Part shown: positions 1 through 7,218 of the stretch, one piece after another
Numbering within the stretch: position 1 is the stretch's first letter
How the letters are laid out: each line of letters starts with the position of its first letter
Origin: Candidatus Aminicenantes bacterium
GTDB taxonomy: Bacteria; Acidobacteriota; Aminicenantia; UBA2199
Direction: 5' to 3'
Length of the DNA stretch: 49,644 bases
NCBI GenBank assembly: GCA_011049425.1
Contig: DSBM01000079.1
Coordinates: 1 to 49,644, forward strand
The notes under the pieces: generated by a model
What the model saw: only the letters and a program-made list of their open reading frames with translations
What the model was told of the DNA's origin: nothing
The model's database searches: none
Translations under genes and position numbers: made by a program

Positions 1-168
1 GGGTCATTTTAGTCCGCCGAAGACCGCATGGGTCTGAACCGAAGTGGTGAGCGGTGACCTGTGCCCTCTGGGTATTTGTGCCCGAAAGGGTACTCTCATG
101 CAGCCTTATCATTTTTTCAAATAAGCACAACCCCCAAACCCACACAAAATGGAAGAGAACCCAACTTT
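1..168. other. Left-edge intergenic region with two tandem hairpins
   Basis: No convincing protein is seen here; the open frame crossing it has no family features. Two similar stem-loops lie in tandem: 61-75 (GTGCCC, TCT loop, GGGTAT, with G-T pairs) and 78-93 (GTGCCC, GAAA tetraloop, GGGTAC). The repeated stem and the GAAA loop suggest a structured RNA or the 3' part of one beginning outside the window. I checked it by eye against motifs of tmRNA, SRP RNA, RNase P RNA, 6S RNA and the common riboswitches and recognised none. The strand is unknown. Confidence 0.3.
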
Positions 169-184
169 TCAACTTTTCAACTTT
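162..184. repeat. Short tandem repeat, unit CAACTTTT, about three copies
   Basis: Units lie at 162-169, 170-177 and 178-184 (last unit one base short). The repeat overlaps the stop codon and last codons of rfbD on the minus strand, so it encodes that protein's Lys-Leu-Lys-Ser tail. Related CTTT-rich heptads occur at 31586-31716, so this may be an interspersed low-complexity family that sits at gene ends. Confidence 0.6.
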
Positions 185-1047
185 GAATTGGGGCGGGATT
201 CCAGGTAACGTTTCAGTCCGTCCTTCCAATGGGGCATGCGGTCCAAAGCCTGCTCCTGCAGATGAACGTTCTCCAATACCGAGTACTTTGGTCGCTGGAC
301 CTTGACGGCGAATTCGCCGGGCTCCGCCCGGTTCAAGCGCACATTGCTTTCCGCCAGGGAAAAAATCTCCCGGGCGAAGTCATACCAGCTGCAATCTCCG
401 GCAGCGGTTACGTGATACAAACCAAATTCCACTTCAGCCTCAATCATGGCCTTTATCTGAACGGCAATGTCCACAGTGAAAGTGGGTGTGAGGAATTCGT
501 CATCCACCACACGAACCTCTTCCCGTTCCGCGGCCAGTCGCAGCATGGTTTCCACAAAGTTGCCGCCCTTGGCCCGGCAGGGGCGGTGACCGTAGATTCC
601 CGATACCCGCAGAATACAATGCCGGGCCCAGGTTGCGGAAACATAATATTCTCCAGCCAGTTTGGTGTTGGCGTAAACGTTCAAGGGCGCGGGTCGATCA
701 ATTTCCAGGTAGGGTTCTTTCTTAAGGCCGTCAAACACGTAATCCGTGCTGATATGGTAAAGGACAATTCCGGCATCCCGGCACACCGCCGCCAGCGTGG
801 CGGGACCCAAAGCATTGACGCGATATGCCTGCAAGGGTTCTGATTCGCATTTTTCTACATGATGCATGGCCGCTGTGTTGATGACCAGGCCGGGTGCCGT
901 CAACTCTATCGCCCTTCGGATACTTTCGGTATCCGCCATTTCGATGCAATCATGATTCAGGGGAAAAACCTCATGCCCTGCAGCCGCCAGCACATCCAGA
1001 ATATCGCTGCCCAACTGCCCGTTGGCTCCGATTATTGCGATCTTCAC
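169..1047 (-). CDS. rfbD: dTDP-4-dehydrorhamnose reductase (RmlD/RfbD)
   Basis: The 292-residue short-chain dehydrogenase would catalyse the last step of dTDP-L-rhamnose synthesis, reducing dTDP-4-keto-L-rhamnose with NAD(P)H in the cytoplasm. The N-terminus has the Rossmann motif GANGQLG (residues 7-13), followed by HISTDYVFDG and the catalytic-type pair in YANTKLAGE; all are typical of the RmlD family, and the length is normal. The start is GTG at 1047, overlapping the stop of the upstream SDR gene as GTGA, so translation is probably coupled. It is last in a three-gene minus-strand operon (rfbC, SDR, rfbD). rfbA and rfbB are not in the window. Its last codons fall in a CAACTTTT repeat. Confidence 0.92.
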   Translation of the reverse strand: MKIAIIGANGQLGSDILDVLAAAGHEVFPLNHDCIEMADTESIRRAIELTAPGLVINTAAMHHVEKCESEPLQAYRVNALGPATLAAVCRDAGIVLYHISTDYVFDGLKKEPYLEIDRPAPLNVYANTKLAGEYYVSATWARHCILRVSGIYGHRPCRAKGGNFVETMLRLAAEREEVRVVDDEFLTPTFTVDIAVQIKAMIEAEVEFGLYHVTAAGDCSWYDFAREIFSLAESNVRLNRAEPGEFAVKVQRPKYSVLENVHLQEQALDRMPHWKDGLKRYLESRPNSKLKS

Positions 1048-2033
1048 GATTTCTCTCTACCGGGTTGGGAATCATTTTCCCGGGCCAGGCGTTTAAAAAC
1101 CTGGATGTTGTAGTAATTGGGATTGTCAAAATCTTTGAAGCGGTCCAGATTTTCCACCAGGTCTTCAACAATGGATCCCACGTTGTGCTGGGGATGAAAA
1201 CTCAGCACCTTCTTGGCTTTCTCGATGCTGACTTTGTAGTTGCGATAATCCTGAATGTGCTTGATATTCAACTTGACACCCTTGTGCAGGAATTTCTTGA
1301 CGCCACTCATAACCAGGTCGCCGATCTCGCCCACGGTGTAATTTCCTGAAGCCACGTTAAACACGCCCGAAATGGAAGCATTGGCTTCAATCGCCCGGAT
1401 ATAAGCCATGGCGGCATCCCGGATGCCCAGAACCGGCCGCCAGATTGCCGGATTGTTAACGGTAATCTCTCCTGTAGTGACCGCGCTTTTGAACATGGTG
1501 TTGACCACCAGGTCCAGGCGCATGCGCGGACTGTAACCGCTGACCGTGCCCTGACGCAGGGCAATAACCGAGAAGTCATCGTTCTGCATCTGCATGACGG
1601 CCTGTTCACCCTGTAATTTTGAGATGCCGTACGGATATCCACAAACCGCCGGGGATTCTTCATCATACAGCTCATCGACGGTATAACCGTAAACCGAACA
1701 GGAGCTTGCGTAAACAAAGCGTTTGACTCCGGCTTTCTTGGAAATATATCCCAGATACGCCGGTGCGGAGGCGTTAGAGATAAAATTCTGAGCCGGCGAA
1801 AATTCCGCCATGGGGTCGTTCGATAATCCGGCCAGAAAAATCACGGTATCGTAGTCGGCCAGGTCCGCCTCAGACAGATCGAAGATGTTTTTATTGATCA
1901 GGCCGACCCGCTCGGGCAGATGATTCCCGAACCAGAACAGGTCAGTGACATCCACACTGTACCCCCGCGCAAGCAGATGGGGGATCATTACTGAACCGAT
2001 ATATCCGGCTCCGCCGGCCACCAGAATCTTCAT
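1044..2033 (-). CDS. NAD-dependent sugar-nucleotide epimerase/dehydratase (extended SDR)
   Basis: 329 residues, starting at MKILVAGGAGYIG. This ATG is chosen over a longer open frame because AGAAGGGAG lies just upstream and the longer frame would run through rfbC. The cofactor motif GGAGYIG (7-13), ASSCSVYG and YPYGISK (the YxxxK catalytic pair) mark an extended SDR of the UDP-glucose 4-epimerase/dTDP-glucose 4,6-dehydratase superfamily. It sits between rfbC and rfbD, with one base separating it from rfbC and a GTGA overlap with rfbD, so it should act on a nucleotide sugar in the same pathway or a branch of it. The exact substrate cannot be read from the sequence. It is less likely to be RfbB itself, because the RfbB-typical TDE motif is absent. 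Confidence 0.85.
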   Translation of the reverse strand: MKILVAGGAGYIGSVMIPHLLARGYSVDVTDLFWFGNHLPERVGLINKNIFDLSEADLADYDTVIFLAGLSNDPMAEFSPAQNFISNASAPAYLGYISKKAGVKRFVYASSCSVYGYTVDELYDEESPAVCGYPYGISKLQGEQAVMQMQNDDFSVIALRQGTVSGYSPRMRLDLVVNTMFKSAVTTGEITVNNPAIWRPVLGIRDAAMAYIRAIEANASISGVFNVASGNYTVGEIGDLVMSGVKKFLHKGVKLNIKHIQDYRNYKVSIEKAKKVLSFHPQHNVGSIVEDLVENLDRFKDFDNPNYYNIQVFKRLARENDSQPGREKS

Positions 2034-2034
2034 G

Positions 2035-2622
2035 TCAAAACTCCCTTCTTTTGTGCGGATACTGAAAATAGCCTGACTCCGGAGACTGCAGCCATTGCTC
2101 AAGTGTCTGGGCATTGCGGTCCTTTTCCGAAATGATAGGGTCCTTGACCGGCCACTCCACACCGATTTTGGGATCATTCCAGAGAATTCCGGACTCGCCC
2201 TGCTTGTTGTACGCCCCGGTGCACTTGTATTGAATGTCCGCGATTTCAGACAATACACAGAAGCCGCGGGCGAATCCCGCCGGCGCCCAGACCTGGCGCC
2301 GGTTTTCTTCGGACGCTTCCACTCCCACCCATTGTCCCAATGTGGGTGAGCCTTTGCGAATATCGACAGCCACCAGAAAAGCCGTGCCCCGGGTGACCCG
2401 CATCAACTTCCCCATGGGCGGCTCCCATTGAAAATGAAGACCACGGACCACGCCCCGAACTGAACGGGAATGGTTGTCCTGAACAAAATCCAGGTCCAGG
2501 CCAATATCCAGAAATTGGTTCCGGCGCCAGGTTTCCATAAAGAATCCCCGATCATCCTGAAATATTTCCGGCACCAGCACAAAAACATCATCCAAGTACT
2601 TGGCTTCCAATTGAATACGCAT
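2035..2622 (-). CDS. rfbC: dTDP-4-dehydrorhamnose 3,5-epimerase (RmlC/RfbC)
   Basis: 195 residues, the normal size of this cupin enzyme, which epimerises C3 and C5 of dTDP-4-keto-6-deoxyglucose. Family landmarks are the FQDDRGFFMETWR segment near residue 20, QDNHSRS (around 48-54), VVRGLHFQ with the catalytic-type His, and the GFARGFCVLSE segment. The ATG at 2622 has a strong GGAGGAG about 6 nt upstream. It is the first gene of the rhamnose operon and has its own promoter candidate (2673-2700). Its product would feed RfbD downstream. The identification is firm. Confidence 0.95.
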   Translation of the reverse strand: MRIQLEAKYLDDVFVLVPEIFQDDRGFFMETWRRNQFLDIGLDLDFVQDNHSRSVRGVVRGLHFQWEPPMGKLMRVTRGTAFLVAVDIRKGSPTLGQWVGVEASEENRRQVWAPAGFARGFCVLSEIADIQYKCTGAYNKQGESGILWNDPKIGVEWPVKDPIISEKDRNAQTLEQWLQSPESGYFQYPHKRREF

Positions 2623-2672
2623 ACTGACTCCTCCGTTGATACCGGCGAAAAAGCGCCGATCGGAAAGGTCTT

Positions 2673-2700
2673 AGTGTAACCCATTCCAGGGCTTTGTCAA
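2673..2700 (-). promoter_or_regulatory. Sigma70-type promoter for the rhamnose operon
   Basis: On the minus strand TTGACA (2695-2700) is followed after 16 bp by TACACT (2673-2678). The predicted transcript has a leader of roughly 45 nt that includes a CGGCG/CGCCG stem-loop (about 2643-2658) and the rfbC ribosome site. A direct repeat of GCCGGAGAAG (2701-2710 and 2712-2721) abuts the -35. Confidence 0.6.
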
Positions 2701-2733
2701 GCCGGAGAAGGGCCGGAGAAGGGATGTGAAAAC

Positions 2734-2928
2734 TCAGTAATCAACCTCGGGCATAATGATCCAGAGAATCAGGTAGACCAATACGCCGGGAAAAGCCACG
2801 GACATAACCGATACCACCACATAGAGTAGGCGGACCACCGTGGGATCCATGTCGAAGTACTCCGCCAAACCACCGCATACCCCGGCGATCATGCGATTCC
2901 GACGGGATCTAGTCAGCCTTTTCTTCAT
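2734..2928 (-). CDS. PspC-domain membrane protein
   Basis: 64 residues, from the ATG at 2928 preceded by GGAGGA; a longer frame exists but lacks this site. The sequence is a complete PspC domain: a basic N-terminus (KKRLTRSRRN), the MIAGVCGGLAEYFDMDP signature (13-29), then one long hydrophobic stretch (about 33-60) ending in MPEVDY. Small PspC proteins sit in the inner membrane; in enterobacteria PspC takes part in the phage-shock envelope stress response, but stand-alone versions are mostly uncharacterised. The start lies 20 bp inside the end of the upstream nuclease gene, so the two are probably cotranscribed with rpsT. No pspA or pspF is nearby. Confidence 0.88.
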   Translation of the reverse strand: MKKRLTRSRRNRMIAGVCGGLAEYFDMDPTVVRLLYVVVSVMSVAFPGVLVYLILWIIMPEVDY

Positions 2929-3703
2929 GATTCCTCCGTTGGAAAGGCTTGGGCCCCAGGCAATGATCATGAAATTCGCAGTAAGCGCAACGAAACCCTT
3001 CATTGCGGGGAAACCGCTCATTCCGAACGCCCTCGGCCACGTGCTCAATCACCCGGAACAGGTGTTCCCGGTCTTCAACGTCAACGTTTGCTTCCAGGAA
3101 CTGGCTGCCCACGGTGTTGCCCTTCCGGGAATATACAACGCAAAATCGTTGATGCGAGTTCGCGTTTCCAAAATTTTTTTCAAACAGGAAATGGTAAATC
3201 ACCATCTGCAGGCGAGAATGGTGCGCCCGGTTCCGAGACCAGCGCGCCGTGGCTGTCTTGAAATCGGTGATCGACAGGTCCTGTTCCACCAAGTCAATGA
3301 CGCCGCGCAATTCAACTGGATATCCTTCCAGGGGTGCGGTCAGTTCCTTTTCCACCATGAGGGGGTTGAATTGAGGGGCCAGGTCGCGGATAAAATGGCG
3401 CACAAACGCGTGTCCTCGTTTGCAAACTTGATCCCGGGGATCATCCCAGCGGAGGGGTTGCTCCTGACATAGCCGCTGAAACGACGCAACATAAAAATCT
3501 TCCGCCTCGTTTTGCTTGGGCAGGCCTCCGGAAATGCGTTCGCGAAAATACCATTCCAAAACAACATGAAAAACAGTGCCCAGCAACAACTTGTCGTTGA
3601 GTGGAACCGAAACCTCGCGGATGTATGCATGCTCATACTTGCGCGGACAAACCAGGTAGGCGCGGATCTGGCTGTAGGACAGATGACCGCGGGGAAACGC
3701 CAC
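2909..3703 (-). CDS. Cas4/AddB-like PD-(D/E)XK nuclease with predicted Fe-S cluster
   Basis: 264 residues from a GTG start at 3703. The N-terminal LSYSQIRAYLVCPRKYEHAY segment is the classic entry of RecB/Cas4-type nuclease domains (PDDEXK_1). The core GVIDLVEQD...ITDFKT carries the catalytic Asp and DxK residues. One Cys at position 19 plus C-x2-C-x5-C near the C-terminus (FRCAYCEFHDHC) match the four-Cys iron-sulfur cluster of Cas4 and AddB. The family degrades DNA from single-stranded ends. There are no cas genes, CRISPR repeats or helicase partners in the window. It lies 5 bp after rpsT and overlaps the PspC gene. A role in DNA repair is inferred only from the family. Confidence 0.82.
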   Translation of the reverse strand: MAFPRGHLSYSQIRAYLVCPRKYEHAYIREVSVPLNDKLLLGTVFHVVLEWYFRERISGGLPKQNEAEDFYVASFQRLCQEQPLRWDDPRDQVCKRGHAFVRHFIRDLAPQFNPLMVEKELTAPLEGYPVELRGVIDLVEQDLSITDFKTATARWSRNRAHHSRLQMVIYHFLFEKNFGNANSHQRFCVVYSRKGNTVGSQFLEANVDVEDREHLFRVIEHVAEGVRNERFPRNEGFRCAYCEFHDHCLGPKPFQRRNHEEKAD

Positions 3704-3708
3704 GGCGG

Positions 3709-3981
3709 TCAGGTACCGGATGCCGTACGGTTCAGCAGGTGGCTGAGTCTGGATTTGTATCGCGATCCGGTATTGGGATGAATAGTGCCCTTGCTTACGA
3801 TACGATCAATTACGGAAATCACCTTTGGATAAAGGCTGCGGGCTGTATCCAGGTCTCCGGCATCAATGCTGTTGCGGAATTTTTTTATCCGGGTCCTCAT
3901 GCGGGATCGGTTCATTTTGTTGATCATGCGTTTGCGCAAGTCACGGCGATGCTTCTTGATGGCAGACTTGTGGTTGGCCAT
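3709..3981 (-). CDS. rpsT: 30S ribosomal protein S20
   Basis: 90 residues starting MANHKSAIKKHRR, the standard S20 N-terminus. The ATG at 3981 has GGAGGA seven bases upstream; an in-frame longer version would begin inside the leader. S20 is a basic primary 16S rRNA-binding protein with three helices, and the high Arg/Lys content with TIHPNTGSRYKSRL near the C-terminus is typical. It has a near-consensus promoter of its own (4006-4034), as expected for a highly expressed gene. The nuclease and PspC genes downstream probably share the transcript at a lower level. Confidence 0.97.
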   Translation of the reverse strand: MANHKSAIKKHRRDLRKRMINKMNRSRMRTRIKKFRNSIDAGDLDTARSLYPKVISVIDRIVSKGTIHPNTGSRYKSRLSHLLNRTASGT

Positions 3982-4005
3982 AAACAATCCTCCAATAAAG
4001 ACTGC

Positions 4006-4034
4006 AATATAACCCAAGTGCGGGTTTTTGTCAA
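4006..4034 (-). promoter_or_regulatory. Strong sigma70-type promoter for rpsT
   Basis: The minus strand reads TTGACA (4029-4034), 17 bp, TATATT (4006-4011). This is one of the closest matches to consensus in the window, and it leaves a leader of about 20 nt that carries the rpsT GGAGGA site. Confidence 0.75.
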
Positions 4035-4066
4035 TGCTGGAAAACCAGGCATGCCCGAAAAGCAGC

Positions 4067-5527
4067 TTAGCCTTTTAACACCAACAACGGACGCAACCGG
4101 GCCACAGGTTCAGCAAGACCCGCGGAATGGCTGATCTCTACCACATCATCCACGTCCTTGTAGGCTTCCGGAGCCTCCTCCAACAACCCCCGTAACGAAT
4201 GAGAGAACACGCGGATTCCCCGCTGGGAGAGTTCCGCGCGGATATCTCGTCCCCTCATGATGCGCAATGATTGATTGCGACTGATCTTTCTTCCGGCCCC
4301 ATGCGGTGCGGAGCCAAAACTCAACTGCATGGCGGTGACCACACCACGCATCACATAACTGGCCGTGCCCATGCTGCCGGGAATCAAAACCGGCTGACCC
4401 ACCCGGCGGTACTTTTCCGGCAGATCCGCGTGCCCCGGGGGAAAAGCTCGGGTCGCACCTTTGCGATGAACCAGCAAGCGCTTTGCGATCCCGTCCAGCG
4501 CATGTTCCTCGAATTTTGCGATATTGTGAGCTTGATCGTACAACAACCGGATTCCCAGAGCATCACGACCGGCTCTGCATTGTCTTTCCAATACATCGAT
4601 CACGGCTTCCATGAGGATGTGCCGATTGGCCCAGGCAAAATTGCCGGCCGCATTAAGGACTTCCAGATACTCTCTGCCGGGAACGGAGTCAATGGGGGCA
4701 TAAACCAGTTGGGGATCCGGAACGCGGATGCGTTTGAGAAAGCGGCGGCGAAAACGATCAATGGCATCGGTCGCCACTTGATGGCCGAATCCACGTGAAC
4801 CCGTATGAATCATAACGATCACTTGACCCGATTCCAGGCCGAACACATCAGCGCTGTCCGCATCAAATATGCGGTCCACAACCTGGAACTCAATGAAATG
4901 ATTGCCCGATCCCAGCGACCCCAACTGACAGATTCCCCTCTCGATGGCACGTTCACTGACCGGGATCGGGGTTTGTACCGGCAGTACGCCACCGGATTCT
5001 ACACAAACCAGATCCTCTTTTCTTCCGCCGAACAACTCCACGGCTGCGGCGGCTCCGCGCCGCAACAGCTGCATAAACTCCTTTTCTGTGGGGGATACCA
5101 AGCCATGACGCGACATCCCGGTAGGAATTCGGTTCAGCATGGCGTTGCCAATGGCGTCCAGTTCCGGCGCCAACTCGCGTTGGCTGAGACCTGTCACCAG
5201 GGCCCGGACGCCACAGTTAATATCATAACCAACCCCTCCGGGCAGGACAACGCCCGAGGCGGCGTCAAAGGCGGCCACGCCGCCGATGCAGAAACCGTAG
5301 CCACTATGAATATCCGGCATGGCCATGGATCGATAGCAAACCTCGGGAATACAGGCGACGTTGCGCACCTGATCAACAGAGCCGTCCGCCAAAGCCTGCC
5401 GCAAAACAGCTTCCGAGGCAAAAATTTCGACATCAACACGCATGCCCCGACGGCGGTCTCGATGGTGAAACCATCGGCCCGGGCTGATTTGCACAAACCC
5501 TCTCAAATCACTGGACTGCGATGTCAT
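4067..5527 (-). CDS. rtcB: RNA-splicing ligase RtcB
   Basis: 486 residues, close to archaeal RtcB in size. RtcB joins RNA 2',3'-cyclic phosphate or 3'-phosphate ends to 5'-OH ends using GTP and Mn2+. Visible landmarks are MPDIHSGYGFCIGG (70-83), GGVGYDINCGVR with the metal-binding Cys105, GSLGSGNHFIE, HTGSRG and, near the C-terminus, PHGAGR with His409, which corresponds to the guanylylated histidine. All key residues are present, so it should be active. It has no archease, rtcA or rtcR neighbour, and the gene stands alone between rpsT and the divergent rubrerythrin-like gene. GGTGGAG about 13 nt upstream of the ATG is a poorly spaced ribosome site. Confidence 0.95.
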   Translation of the reverse strand: MTSQSSDLRGFVQISPGRWFHHRDRRRGMRVDVEIFASEAVLRQALADGSVDQVRNVACIPEVCYRSMAMPDIHSGYGFCIGGVAAFDAASGVVLPGGVGYDINCGVRALVTGLSQRELAPELDAIGNAMLNRIPTGMSRHGLVSPTEKEFMQLLRRGAAAAVELFGGRKEDLVCVESGGVLPVQTPIPVSERAIERGICQLGSLGSGNHFIEFQVVDRIFDADSADVFGLESGQVIVMIHTGSRGFGHQVATDAIDRFRRRFLKRIRVPDPQLVYAPIDSVPGREYLEVLNAAGNFAWANRHILMEAVIDVLERQCRAGRDALGIRLLYDQAHNIAKFEEHALDGIAKRLLVHRKGATRAFPPGHADLPEKYRRVGQPVLIPGSMGTASYVMRGVVTAMQLSFGSAPHGAGRKISRNQSLRIMRGRDIRAELSQRGIRVFSHSLRGLLEEAPEAYKDVDDVVEISHSAGLAEPVARLRPLLVLKG

Positions 5528-5655
5528 GACACTACAGCTCCACCTTGATTCGCGCTTGCCATCCCTTCAAGGCACACGCATTGCGTTAAAGAGATCGAAT
5601 CGTTTCGCTTTGCGAATTGTATGCCGCAACCTCGGGACTTGCAAGCACGGACAAC

Positions 5656-5720
5656 TTGACTCTCTCTGTAACCCTCTGTTAAGATGGGCAGGGAATTTGC
5701 CCCCGTCCATTCCGACGGGC
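5656..5720 (+). promoter_or_regulatory. Promoter plus two-hairpin 5' leader of the rubrerythrin-like gene
   Basis: TTGACT (5656-5661), an 18-bp spacer and TAAGAT (5680-5685) form a candidate promoter. Immediately downstream are two back-to-back stem-loops: GGGCA/TGCCC (5686-5702, 7-nt loop) and CCCGTC/GACGGG (5702-5719, 6-nt loop). No T-tract follows, so this is not a standard terminator. The rest of the 234-bp spacer (5528-5761) shows nothing else clear. Confidence 0.5.
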
Positions 5721-5761
5721 ATTGAGTTATCATGAACGGTGACTATGCCCGGGAGGCTCTC

Positions 5762-6268
5762 ATGGAAAATGATTTACAGATCCGCGATATCCTGGAATTC
5801 GCCATCGCCATTGAAACCAATGGGTACAAGTTCTACACGGAAACGGCGAAGAAATTTTCGGGACTGAAAACCGTGCAACTCTTTCACTTCCTGGCTGAAG
5901 AGGAATTGAAACACGAACACTATTTCCGCAGCCTGATGCTTCAACAACCCGATTTTACACCCAGTTCAACCCTGACGGACGCCTATGAAATTTTTCGCGC
6001 CGATTTTCTGAATTCATTCGCCCTCGCCAATCGGGATGCGTTTGATCAAACCATTGAAGCCGTCCATTCTCTGCAGGAAGCGGTTGCGCAAGCCATTCAA
6101 TTCGAAAAAGATACCGTTGTGCTGTATTCCAGTATCCGCAAGCATATCGATTCCCGGCACCACGAACAGTTGAGCTTGATCATCAACGAAGAGCTGGGTC
6201 ACATCGGCCGCCTGCTGACCTTACGGGAATCAATGGATTTCGTTCCTGACACCGAGCAATATCGCTGA
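5762..6268 (+). CDS. Rubrerythrin/ferritin-like diiron protein
   Basis: 168 residues from the ATG at 5762, chosen because GGGAGG precedes it; an ATG 30 bp earlier has no ribosome site. The chain is a four-helix bundle with two iron-binding half-sites: Glu18 and EEELKHEH (47-54, ExxH) in the first half, and FEKD with EELGH (ExxH) in the second. This is the erythrin domain of rubrerythrin-type proteins. No C-terminal rubredoxin CxxC domain is present, so it is a stand-alone erythrin. Such proteins often handle peroxide or iron in anaerobes, but the function here is inferred. An ABC exporter follows after 5 bp and may be cotranscribed. Confidence 0.85.
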   Translation: MENDLQIRDILEFAIAIETNGYKFYTETAKKFSGLKTVQLFHFLAEEELKHEHYFRSLMLQQPDFTPSSTLTDAYEIFRADFLNSFALANRDAFDQTIEAVHSLQEAVAQAIQFEKDTVVLYSSIRKHIDSRHHEQLSLIINEELGHIGRLLTLRESMDFVPDTEQYR

Positions 6269-6273
6269 TCCCC

Positions 6274-7218
6274 ATGACGGCGCCAGTTTCCCCGATGCTG
6301 GAATTGGTCAATCTCGTTAAGGATTTCGATACCAAGCGTGCCGTCGACAGGGTTTCCTTTTCCCTGCAGCGTGGCCGGATCCTGGGGTTGCTGGGCCCCA
6401 ACGGGGCGGGGAAAACCACCACCATCCGCATGATCATGAACATTATCGCTCCCGATTCCGGAGAAATCCGCATCCTGGGAGAACGATTTTCGGAAACACT
6501 CAAGGATCGCATCGGTTACCTGCCTGAAGAACGTGGTCTATATCGCAAAATGACGATCAAGGAGAATTTGGATTTCTTTGGCCGTTTGAAAGGCATGGAC
6601 CGAAAAAAAATCACTTCCCGGGGAAACGACCTGCTTGAGGAATTCGACCTGATCCAACACCGTGAACGCCGCATGGAGGAGTTGTCCAAAGGCATGAGCC
6701 AGAAACTCCAGTTTATTATCGCCATTCTTCATACCCCGGACCTCCTGATCCTGGATGAACCCTTTTCCGGCCTCGACCCCGTCAATATCGAGAAAGTGAA
6801 AAACTGCATTCTGGAACAAAAACGCCGGCGCGTGTCCATTATTTTCTCTACCCACCTGATGGCGTACGCGGAAAAGATCGTGGATACCGTGGTCATGATC
6901 CATCAAGGCCGCAAAGTGCTCGATGGTAGCCTTTCCTCAATCCGGGCCCAACATGGGCGCCGCCTGGCACGCATTGTTTACGACGGGGAAGGCGCTTTTG
7001 TGTCCGGCCTAAACTACGTTCACTCCGTTGCCGACTACGGCAGGGAAATGGAAATCGAACTGGCAAGCGATGATTACCGGCAACGATTGTTGCGGGACCT
7101 TGTGACGCACCTGGATATTCACCATTTTGAAATGTCCGACCCTTCTTTGCACAGCATCTTTTTGCGCAAGGCGGAAATCAAATCCCAAGACGACCTGAAC
7201 ATGGAAGGCCGCGAATGA
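6274..7218 (+). CDS. ABC exporter ATP-binding protein (NatA-like)
   Basis: 314 residues. Walker A GPNGAGKTT (41-49), the signature motif LSKGMSQKLQ, Walker B LLILDEPFSGLDP and the switch histidine in STHL are all intact. The C-terminal 80-90 residues form an extension typical of NatA/CcmA-type subunits (DUF4162-like). It would energise export through the permease encoded immediately downstream, which overlaps it by ATGA. The NatAB family is linked to Na+ or antibiotic extrusion, but the substrate cannot be deduced. The start lacks a clear Shine-Dalgarno; an internal ATG at 6295 is an alternative. Confidence 0.9.
   Translation: MTAPVSPMLELVNLVKDFDTKRAVDRVSFSLQRGRILGLLGPNGAGKTTTIRMIMNIIAPDSGEIRILGERFSETLKDRIGYLPEERGLYRKMTIKENLDFFGRLKGMDRKKITSRGNDLLEEFDLIQHRERRMEELSKGMSQKLQFIIAILHTPDLLILDEPFSGLDPVNIEKVKNCILEQKRRRVSIIFSTHLMAYAEKIVDTVVMIHQGRKVLDGSLSSIRAQHGRRLARIVYDGEGAFVSGLNYVHSVADYGREMEIELASDDYRQRLLRDLVTHLDIHHFEMSDPSLHSIFLRKAEIKSQDDLNMEGRE

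Noticed and set aside
2034-2258. N-terminal extension of the SDR gene
   Set aside because: It overlaps rfbC, and the Rossmann motif begins only after the ATG at 2033, which has a good ribosome site.
2701-2721. Direct repeat GCCGGAGAAG as an operator
   Set aside because: It is a single 11-bp step repeat upstream of the -35 with no symmetry or other copies seen; noted only as part of the promoter description.
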